Positions 30,740 to 37,526 of a DNA stretch of 38,970 bases are shown here, in pieces. The stretch spans positions 1 through 38,970 of the forward strand of contig JBKOVB010000139.1 of assembly GCA_046723735.1 (NCBI GenBank), read 5' to 3'. The notes below the pieces were generated by a model that saw only the letters and a program-made list of their open reading frames with translations, was not told the origin of the DNA and did no database searches. The stretch's first letter is position 1, and the number at the start of each line of letters is the position of its first letter. A program made the translations under genes and the position numbers. The stretch comes from RYN-111 sp046723735. Lineage in GTDB: Bacteria > Actinomycetota > Actinomycetes > Mycobacteriales > SCTD01.

Positions 30740-32338
30740 ATGACGCACGAGGTGACCAACCAGCCCCCGCCGCTCGCCGACCACGACGTGGCGCAGGACG
30801 CCGCGCTGCTCGAGGGCGTGTCCCGCGAGGGCGCCGGCTGGTACCTCGACGACCTGCACCGGCTGGGCTGGCTCGCCGGCACCCCCGAGGCGCAGCGCTG
30901 GGGCGTCGAGGCCAACGTGCACGAGCCCGTGCTGCGCACGCACGACCGCTTCGGCCATCGCGTGGACGAGGTCGACTTCCACCCGGCGTGGCACGAGCTG
31001 ATGCGGGTCGCCGTGGGGGAGGGCCTCGCGGGCGCGCCGTGGGGTTCCCCGCAGCCCGGAGCGCACGTCGCGCGCGCGGCTGGCTTCTACACGTGGTCCC
31101 AGGTCGAGGGCGGGCACGCGTGCCCCATCTCGATGACCTGCGCCGTCGTGCCGGCGCTGCGCCAGCAGCCCGACCTCGCCGCCGTCTACGAGCCGCTCCT
31201 GACCAGCCGGGTCTACGACTTCGGCCTGAGGATCCCCACCGAGAAGCAGGGGATCCTCGCCGGCATGGGCATGACCGAGAAGCAGGGCGGCTCGGACGTC
31301 CGGACCAACACCACCAGCGCCGTCCCGTCGGGCGACGGGACGTACCGGCTCACCGGGCACAAGTGGTTCACCAGCGCGCCGATGTGCGACGTGTTCCTCG
31401 TCCTGGCGCAAGCCCCCGGCGGGCTCTCCTGCTTCCTCGTCCCGCGCGTGCTGCCGGACGGCACCCGCAATACCTTCCGCATCCAGCGGCTGAAGGACAA
31501 GCTCGGCAACCGCAGCAACGCCAGCAGCGAGCCGGAGTTCGACGGCACCGTCGCGTGGATGGTCGGCGAGGAGGGTCGCGGTGTCCGGACGATCATCGAG
31601 ATGGTGTCCATGACGCGGCTGGACTGCGTGATCGGGACCGCGGCACTGATGCGGCAGGCGCTGTCGCAGGCGATCCACCACACGCAGCACCGCGCCGCGT
31701 TCGGCGCCCTGCTCGTGGACAAGCCGCTCATGCAGAACGTCCTCGCCGACCTCGCGCTCGAGTCCGAGGCGGCCACGACCCTCATGCTCCGGCTGGCCGG
31801 CGCGGTGGACCGCGACGAGAAGGCGTTCAAGCGGCTCGCCATCGCGGTCGGGAAGTACTGGGTCACCAAGCGCGGCCCCGTCTTCGCCGGCGAGGCGCTG
31901 GAGTGCCTGGGCGGCAACGGGTACGTCGAGGACTCAGGCATGCCGCGGCTCTACCGCGAGGCTCCGCTGAACTCGGTCTGGGAGGGCAGCGGCAACGTCA
32001 ACGCCCTCGACGTGCTGCGTGCCATGGCTCGCGAGCCGGAGTCGGTCGAGGCCTTCTTCGCCGAGGTGGCGCTGGCCGACGACGCGCGCATCACCGCGGC
32101 GGTGGCGGACCTGCAGAAGGACCTGGCCGAGGCCGACGAAATGGGTGCCCGGCGGCTGGTCGAGCGCCTCGCCACCGTGCTGCAGGCGTCCCTGCTGGTG
32201 CGGCACGCCCCGGCGTACGTCTCGGACGCGTTCTGCGCCTCGCGGCTCGGCGGTGACTGGGGGATCGCGTTCGGCACCCTGCCGCGTGGCGTGGACCTGC
32301 GCGCGATCGTCGACCGCGCCGCCCCCGTTCCTTCCTAG
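30740..32338 (+). CDS. AidB-like acyl-CoA dehydrogenase family protein
   Basis: A 532-residue flavoprotein of the AidB branch of acyl-CoA dehydrogenases. Diagnostic blocks include HPAWHELMRVAVGEGL near the N-terminus, GMGMTEKQGGSDVRTNTT (flavin/substrate binding), HKWFTSAPMCDVFLVLAQ, and LRGNVEDSG-like GGNGYVEDSGMPRLYREAPLNSVWEGSGNVNALDVLRAM at the C-terminal end. E. coli AidB belongs to the adaptive response to alkylation and binds DNA. Whether this one does is not known, and a catabolic role is possible. ATG 30740 has CAGACT ending 7 nt upstream. It is 43 nt from the methyltransferase gene. Confidence 0.9.
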   Translation: MTHEVTNQPPPLADHDVAQDAALLEGVSREGAGWYLDDLHRLGWLAGTPEAQRWGVEANVHEPVLRTHDRFGHRVDEVDFHPAWHELMRVAVGEGLAGAPWGSPQPGAHVARAAGFYTWSQVEGGHACPISMTCAVVPALRQQPDLAAVYEPLLTSRVYDFGLRIPTEKQGILAGMGMTEKQGGSDVRTNTTSAVPSGDGTYRLTGHKWFTSAPMCDVFLVLAQAPGGLSCFLVPRVLPDGTRNTFRIQRLKDKLGNRSNASSEPEFDGTVAWMVGEEGRGVRTIIEMVSMTRLDCVIGTAALMRQALSQAIHHTQHRAAFGALLVDKPLMQNVLADLALESEAATTLMLRLAGAVDRDEKAFKRLAIAVGKYWVTKRGPVFAGEALECLGGNGYVEDSGMPRLYREAPLNSVWEGSGNVNALDVLRAMAREPESVEAFFAEVALADDARITAAVADLQKDLAEADEMGARRLVERLATVLQASLLVRHAPAYVSDAFCASRLGGDWGIAFGTLPRGVDLRAIVDRAAPVPS

Positions 32339-32356
32339 CCGCTCGATCGGCTCGCA

Positions 32357-32373
32357 TGGGGCAAAATGCCCCA
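32357..32373 (+). promoter_or_regulatory. Hairpin abutting a GTG start
   Basis: TGGGGCA (32357-32363), AAA, TGCCCCA (32367-32373): a perfect 7-bp stem with 3-nt loop ending 2 nt before GTG 32376. CAAAAT within it also resembles a -10 ending 8 nt before the start. It could terminate the AidB-like transcript or be the promoter of the next gene; the sequence alone does not decide. Confidence 0.45.
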
Positions 32374-32375
32374 CC

Positions 32376-33509
32376 GTGACCACGCCCCCGTCCTGGGACC
32401 CGTCCGCCCCGCCGCGAACCCCTCCCGAGTGGCCGCCCCCGCCGCCGGCACCTTGGGACCCCGCCCGTGGCGACGACTGGCGGCACGGCTATGCCGCGCC
32501 CCAGGTCGCCGTTGGGACGGACGGCTTCGCCATCGCGGCGCTGGTCCTGGGGGTCCTCCCGGTCATGGCCGGGATCCTTGGCATCGTGTTCGGGCTCATC
32601 GGGCGACGTCGTACGAAGAAGAGCGGTCAGGGGGGCCGGGGCCTGGCCACGGCGGGGCTCGTGCTCGGCAGCCTCTGGTTCCTGCTCGTCGTCGGGATCA
32701 TCGTGTTCGCCGCAGCCAGCGGGCCCCTGCGCAATGACGCGGGTGTCGTGGTCTCGAGCGGCTCGGTGTCGTGGGACTCCCTGCAGGTCGGGGACTGCCT
32801 CGAGAGCGACCCGGGTGACGGGGCCACGACGGCGGACGTCCGGCCGTGCGACATAGGTGGGCACGTGGGTGAGGTCTTCGAGACGTTCCTCTGGACGGGG
32901 TACGACGAGCGCCTCGGCCTAGGTCGCTGCACGAAGGACCTTCTCGGGTACCTGGGCATGAAGGGGCATACGGACCCCGGGTATGGCGTGCACATCCTGC
33001 ATCCGCGCACCGGCGCCGCGGGCAACGCCGTCTGCTTCCTCGTCGCGCCGGACGGACGGCCCCTCTACGGGACGGCTCGCCAGACGGGGGCCCTCCACGT
33101 GGCGACGCGCGCCTCGGCTGCGCCGGCTCAGGCCAGCGGTGAGGTGTCGCTGGGCGACCTCCGCCCCGGTGACTGCATCAGCCGGCTGCCCGGCGGCATC
33201 ACCATCACGTTGCCGGTGACGCCGTGCCGCGGACGCCACCAGGCAGAGGTCTACGACCTGGACGCGCTGGGGTCCGGCGCCTGGCCGGGCAAGGCTCAGG
33301 TCCACCGCCTCAGCCTGGGCCGCTGCCGCAAGACCCTTCCGTCGTTCGTCAAGGCGCCCGTCGGTCGAACCGGGTACTCCATCGAGTACTTCGAGCCGAG
33401 CTCGGCGAGCTGGGCGGCAGGCGACACGAGGGTCGTGTGCCTGCTGACGGACCCCGAGAGCCGGCCCTTGTACGGCGACGCCAAGGGTGCCGGCCGCCAC
33501 CGGGTCTGA
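32376..33509 (+). CDS. Membrane protein, DUF4190 region plus two septum-formation-type repeats
   Basis: A 377-residue protein. Residues 1-45 are Pro-rich and cytoplasmic (SWDPSAPPRTPPEWPPPPP). Residues 50-114 form two membrane helices (FAIAALVLGVLPVMAGILGIVFGLIG; GLATAGLVLGSLWFLLVVGIIVFAAA) with RRRTKKSGQGGRGLA between, the DUF4190 pattern. The exported part contains two similar units of about 110 residues, beginning SLQVGDCLE and LGDLRPGDCIS, each with paired Cys (CDIGGH, CRGRH; GRCTKDLL, GRCRKTLP), the septum_form type domain of actinobacteria. GTG 32376 overlaps the hairpin described. A role at the envelope is likely; details unknown. Confidence 0.85.
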   Translation: MTTPPSWDPSAPPRTPPEWPPPPPAPWDPARGDDWRHGYAAPQVAVGTDGFAIAALVLGVLPVMAGILGIVFGLIGRRRTKKSGQGGRGLATAGLVLGSLWFLLVVGIIVFAAASGPLRNDAGVVVSSGSVSWDSLQVGDCLESDPGDGATTADVRPCDIGGHVGEVFETFLWTGYDERLGLGRCTKDLLGYLGMKGHTDPGYGVHILHPRTGAAGNAVCFLVAPDGRPLYGTARQTGALHVATRASAAPAQASGEVSLGDLRPGDCISRLPGGITITLPVTPCRGRHQAEVYDLDALGSGAWPGKAQVHRLSLGRCRKTLPSFVKAPVGRTGYSIEYFEPSSASWAAGDTRVVCLLTDPESRPLYGDAKGAGRHRV

Positions 33510-33523
33510 CCATGGCGGCCGGC
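33489..33523. terminator. Bidirectional hairpin enclosing a stop codon
   Basis: GCCGGCCGCCA (33489-33499) and TGGCGGCCGGC (33513-33523), a perfect 11-bp stem, loop 13 nt, containing the TGA (33507-33509). The convergent ceramidase gene ends at 33534. No T-tract. Confidence 0.65.
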
Positions 33524-33533
33524 GCGCTGAGAG

Positions 33534-35177
33534 CTACTTCAGCGCAGTGAGCTCCCTCAGCGTCGTCTCGAGCAGGTTGTCGCCCACGCAGCGGTCGATC
33601 GAGTAGCTGTCCTCGTAGTTGACGAAGACGTAGCCGCCGAAGAAGAAGCCCAGGCCCTGTTGGCCGACGGGATTCATCTCGAACGACTGCGGCATGTACC
33701 CGAGGGCGTCGTTGGCCTGGGCGACGGGGAACGTGATCTTCCCGGTGTTCTGCTCCTTGACGGTGTTGGTCCAGTTCGAGAACACCTCGCCGGGGGCGAA
33801 GGTGAACACCGCGTCGTCGCCGAGCTTGGCCACCGTCACCGGCAGCTCGACCGACTGCGGTGAGGCGGACACGCACGGAGCGGTGTCGGTCTCGCCCACG
33901 GACACGGTCCCGGGCAGCGGGCTGAACTTGCGGTCGAAGAGGCCGACGTTCCCCATGGCGTCCAGGGGTGCGTTGGTGATCGGGTTGCTCACCGTCGTGT
34001 GCGCGACGCGAAGCGGGGCGTCGACAGGGCGGCCCTGCAGCGGCACCAGGTCGGCGAGCTTGTCCCCGATGGTGACGCCGCCCGCGGACGACATGTTGCC
34101 GAGCCCGGTCATGACGTGCAGCGCGACCCCGCCGAAGCGCTGCTCCACCCTCTTCTCGAAGTGGCCGACCCAGTCCGAGCTGCCGACGCCGCCGTTGGTG
34201 CCGTTGGTCGTCGGGTGCGCGGCGTACGCGCCGAGCGTGGCGATCGTCTTGCCCGTGCGCGTGGACGTCGCCCGCAGCCAGCCCAGCTGCTGCTCCTCGG
34301 CCGAGCGGTACGTGTCGCGCCGCTCGTGGTTGAACGTGCGGGCCTCGACCTCGCCGACCTGGACCTTGGCCGGTTCCAGGGACAGCACCGCCTGCTTGGC
34401 CGTGGCTTTGATCGTGTCGGTGATCTGCGCGATGTACCAGTTGGGCACGAAGCCCCAGCCGCCCACGAACTCCGGCGCGGAATGGGAATGGGTGGCGTGC
34501 AGCACGAACGACGAGGCGGTCAGCCCCCGGGCCTTGAGCTCCGGGTCGGCAGCGAGGGCGTCCGCGATCTGCTTGGCCCCGCACGTATCGCACTTGCTCT
34601 TGTAGTCCCAGAGCCAGCCCTCGGCGTCGACCACGGTGACCACCAGCGTCTGCCGGCCGTCGCTGATCGCCATCGAGCGCACCCACAGCCCGTAGGTGGT
34701 GTCGAACCTGCTGATCGGGTTCTCCGGGCCGATCCCGAAGCCGCCCATGTAGATGCAGCTCGGGTTCTCGGGCCACGGGCTGCCGGTGCTGGCGATGCCG
34801 TCCAGCGGCTCGGTGGTGTGCCCGCCCAGCAGTCGGTCGACCTCGTGCTGGTCCAGGGTCTTGCACTCGGCCGGGTCCGTCTCCCAGCGGGCGCCCGGGA
34901 ACCGCTTCTCCATGTCCTTCGGGCGTGGGGCCATCGAGGTCTTCGCCGCGCCGACTGACAGCCCGCTCGGCAGGTCCTTGACGGGCGCCGCCTTCGCGCT
35001 GAACGTCCCGGTGTGTCCCGCGCTCGTCGGCGCGGTGGGGAGCGCCGCGGGTGGTTGTGGACCCGGCAGCACGACGACGCCGGCCCACGCGGCGGACAGG
35101 CCCACGGCTCCCACGAGCCCGCCGACGACCAGTGTTCTGAGAAGCGTCCTGGGTGTGATCACGCCGAGGTGTTCCAC
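33534..35177 (-). CDS. Neutral/alkaline ceramidase-like exported hydrolase
   Basis: A 547-residue protein. Residues 1-37 are a signal anchor (LLRTLVVGGLVGAVGLSAAWAGVVVL) followed by a Pro/Thr linker. The catalytic region begins LSVGAAKTSMAP and includes MAISDGRQTLVVTVVDAEG and FVLHATHSHSAPEFVGGWG, the His-rich motif (typically SATHTHSGP) of the zinc-dependent ceramidase family (PF04734). Later AAHPTTNG and GLGNMSSAGG resemble zinc and nucleophile segments. Natural substrates of relatives are ceramides; this identification is by motif order, so another neutral hydrolase is possible. GTG 35177 is 16 nt past the arylsulfatase stop with AGGAG at about 12 nt; GTG 35162 is an alternative. Confidence 0.75.
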   Translation of the reverse strand: MEHLGVITPRTLLRTLVVGGLVGAVGLSAAWAGVVVLPGPQPPAALPTAPTSAGHTGTFSAKAAPVKDLPSGLSVGAAKTSMAPRPKDMEKRFPGARWETDPAECKTLDQHEVDRLLGGHTTEPLDGIASTGSPWPENPSCIYMGGFGIGPENPISRFDTTYGLWVRSMAISDGRQTLVVTVVDAEGWLWDYKSKCDTCGAKQIADALAADPELKARGLTASSFVLHATHSHSAPEFVGGWGFVPNWYIAQITDTIKATAKQAVLSLEPAKVQVGEVEARTFNHERRDTYRSAEEQQLGWLRATSTRTGKTIATLGAYAAHPTTNGTNGGVGSSDWVGHFEKRVEQRFGGVALHVMTGLGNMSSAGGVTIGDKLADLVPLQGRPVDAPLRVAHTTVSNPITNAPLDAMGNVGLFDRKFSPLPGTVSVGETDTAPCVSASPQSVELPVTVAKLGDDAVFTFAPGEVFSNWTNTVKEQNTGKITFPVAQANDALGYMPQSFEMNPVGQQGLGFFFGGYVFVNYEDSYSIDRCVGDNLLETTLRELTALK

Positions 35178-35193
35178 GTCGGGGCGCGATCTC

Positions 35194-37443
35194 CTACTCG
35201 AACCGGCGACCCATCTCGCGGAGCACCTCGAGCAGCGCCACCGGAGAGTCCGGCGCAAGGTCACCCGGCGTGTACGTCACCGACCCGATCACCCCGCTGT
35301 ACGGCGAGGCTCCGCGCTCCCACACGACCGGGGACTTCGAGTCGATCCCGACGTCGATGCCCTGGAACGGCGCCATCGGGAACAGGATCGTGAACCCTTC
35401 CTCGGCTGCGACCTCACGCCCGTCCACCCGCAGCGCCACCGACCACGTCCCTCCGCCGGGCGCGGTGAAGCGCAACTCCACCTGCAGGCCCGCGGGCCCG
35501 CACAGCGACCGCACCCGGCCGCGCCCGTCGTTGTGGTGGAACACCACCTGACCGTCCTGCACCGCGAGCGAGTACCCGCCGCCCTGGTCGCCGTGGGCCA
35601 CCAGCACGCCCTCGCCGAGGGTCACGAGCCGGACCGTCACGGTGAACGAGCGGTTGGCCACGAGCTGCTGGGAGCGCCAGCGCTCGAGCGTGGGTGTCCC
35701 CGGCAGGAGGGTCACCGGCTCGCCGTACACCGCGGAGCGCTCGGGGCGCTGCAGGAACTTCACGCCGCTGCCCTCGTCGAGCGGGTAGACCTGGTTCGCC
35801 CGCGCCGCCGCCTCCCAGGCGTCGGCCAGCTCACGGACCTTCTCCGGGTGCTCGGCGGCGAGGTCCCGCAACTCGGTCGGGTCCGCGCGCAGGTCGTAGA
35901 GCTCCCACTCCGCGTCGGTGATCGGCGTGAGGGGCCGGTGGTCGGTCACGACCTCCCAGCCGTCGCGGTAGAAGCCGCGGTTGCCGACCATCTCGTAGTG
36001 CTGCTCGGGGTGCGTCGAGGCCGCGTCCGGGTCGTCGATCGTGGATCGGAAGCTCGCTCCCGCCACCGGCTGCAACGGCACGCCGTGCCGCTCGGTCGGG
36101 CGTGAGAGGTCGAGCAGGTCCAGCAGCGTCGGCAGCACGTCTGTGACGTGCGCGAACTGCCGCCGCAGCTCACCCTGCGGCACTCCCGGCCCGGCGAGGA
36201 CCATGGGGACCGAGTGCCCGCCGGCGTGCGTGTTGATCTTGTAGAGCCGGTACGGCGTGCCGCTGGCCATCGCCCACCCGCGCGGGTAGTGGGGGGTGGT
36301 CGTCGGGCCGCCGATGTCGGCGATCCGGGCGAGGTCGGCCTCGAGGTCGGTCTGCCCCAGCAGGTGCTGGTAGTAGGCGGTCGTGCCCTCCGCCTCGCCC
36401 TCGCGGGACGCGCCGTTGTCGCTGGTGAACAGGACGATCGTGTTGTCGAGCTCGCCCAGGTCGGCCAGTGCGGCCAGGAGCCGCCCGAGCTGCTGGTCGA
36501 CGTTGTCGACCATGCCTGCGTAGACGGCCATGTACTTCGCGAACAGCTCCTGCTGCTCAGGGGTGAGCTCGTCCCAGGGCCGCACCTCGTGGCCGGGCTC
36601 GCCGTTGCGGGGCGGCAGCTCGGTGGCCGGGTCGACGACGCCGAGCTCTTTCTGACGGGCGAAGCGCTGTGCGCGCAGGGTGTCCCAGCCGAGGCGGTAC
36701 TTCCCGTCGTACTTGGCGATGTCCTCGGCCTTGGCGTGGAGCGGCGCGTGCACGGCGCCGTGCGCGAAGTACAGGAAGAACGGCTTCGTGGGGTCGGACG
36801 CCTTGCTGCTCTTGACCATCTCGATCGCGCGGTCGGTGAGGTCGTCGGTGAGGTAGTAGCCGTCGGGGTAGCTGTCGACCTCCACCGCGCTGTTGTCCTG
36901 CACGAGCCGGTGCGGCTGGTGCAGGTTCGTGAACCCGTCCAGAAAGCCGTAGAACCGCTCGAACCCGCGCTGGCACGGCCACGAGTGGCGCGGCCCGGCG
37001 TCGCCGATGTCGCTGTCCTTGGCGAGGTGCCACTTGCCGACCATGTAGGTGCTGTAGCCGTTGTCGCGCAGCACCTCGGCGAGCGTGACGGCGTTGTCGG
37101 CCAGCTCCATGGCGTAGCCCGGGAAGCCGGGGTCGGAGTGCGCGACGTGCCCGACGCCCACCGCGTGCGGGTTGAGCCCGGTCAGCAGCGCCGCACGGGT
37201 GGGCGAGCACATCGGGGTGACGTGGAAGTTCGTGTAGCGCAGGCCGCGGCGCGCGAGCGCGTCCAGGTGCGGCGTCTCGATCTCGGACCCGTAGCAGCCC
37301 AGGTCCGCGAAGCCGAGGTCGTCGGCGAGCACCACCACGACGTTGGGCTTGCCGCGCGCATCCGGCCGCGGCGGCCACCACGGCTGCGAACCGGCCACGG
37401 TGCGCCCGATCTGTCCCGCGAAAGTGGCGTTGGGCTCATTCAC
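35194..37443 (-). CDS. Arylsulfatase (formylglycine sulfatase)
   Basis: A 749-residue sulfatase. NVVVVLADDLGFADLGCYGS (34-53) gives metal Asp41/Asp42; the formylglycine site is CSPTRAALLTG (Cys79-x-Pro-x-Arg83), so a formylglycine-generating enzyme is required, not seen here. GKWHLAKDS, LYFAHGAVHAPLH, LFTSDNGAS and the C-terminal substrate block follow. Beyond about residue 560 is a beta-rich domain typical of the large arylsulfatase group. No signal peptide is evident at GTG 37443, so it may be cytosolic. TACGTT ends 7 nt upstream (leaderless). It is followed closely by the ceramidase-like gene, suggesting action on a sulfated glycolipid-type substrate. Confidence 0.93.
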   Translation of the reverse strand: MNEPNATFAGQIGRTVAGSQPWWPPRPDARGKPNVVVVLADDLGFADLGCYGSEIETPHLDALARRGLRYTNFHVTPMCSPTRAALLTGLNPHAVGVGHVAHSDPGFPGYAMELADNAVTLAEVLRDNGYSTYMVGKWHLAKDSDIGDAGPRHSWPCQRGFERFYGFLDGFTNLHQPHRLVQDNSAVEVDSYPDGYYLTDDLTDRAIEMVKSSKASDPTKPFFLYFAHGAVHAPLHAKAEDIAKYDGKYRLGWDTLRAQRFARQKELGVVDPATELPPRNGEPGHEVRPWDELTPEQQELFAKYMAVYAGMVDNVDQQLGRLLAALADLGELDNTIVLFTSDNGASREGEAEGTTAYYQHLLGQTDLEADLARIADIGGPTTTPHYPRGWAMASGTPYRLYKINTHAGGHSVPMVLAGPGVPQGELRRQFAHVTDVLPTLLDLLDLSRPTERHGVPLQPVAGASFRSTIDDPDAASTHPEQHYEMVGNRGFYRDGWEVVTDHRPLTPITDAEWELYDLRADPTELRDLAAEHPEKVRELADAWEAAARANQVYPLDEGSGVKFLQRPERSAVYGEPVTLLPGTPTLERWRSQQLVANRSFTVTVRLVTLGEGVLVAHGDQGGGYSLAVQDGQVVFHHNDGRGRVRSLCGPAGLQVELRFTAPGGGTWSVALRVDGREVAAEEGFTILFPMAPFQGIDVGIDSKSPVVWERGASPYSGVIGSVTYTPGDLAPDSPVALLEVLREMGRRFE

Positions 37444-37526
37444 GCCGTGCAACGTATCCGCCTGCGACAATGGAGGGGCGCCGGGTGAGTCGCTCCCCGG
37501 GCCCCTACCTGAGGAAACCCCCACCC
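37444..37526. promoter_or_regulatory. Divergent promoter and structured leader
   Basis: On the minus strand TACGTT (37456-37451) ends 7 nt before the arylsulfatase GTG. On the plus strand GACAAT (37466-37471) is a candidate -10 for the helicase, giving a leader of about 50 nt. That leader holds an inverted repeat, GGGGC-g-CCGGG (37475-37485) against CCCGGGCCCC (37496-37505), and GAGGA about 12 nt before GTG 37527. Confidence 0.5.
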
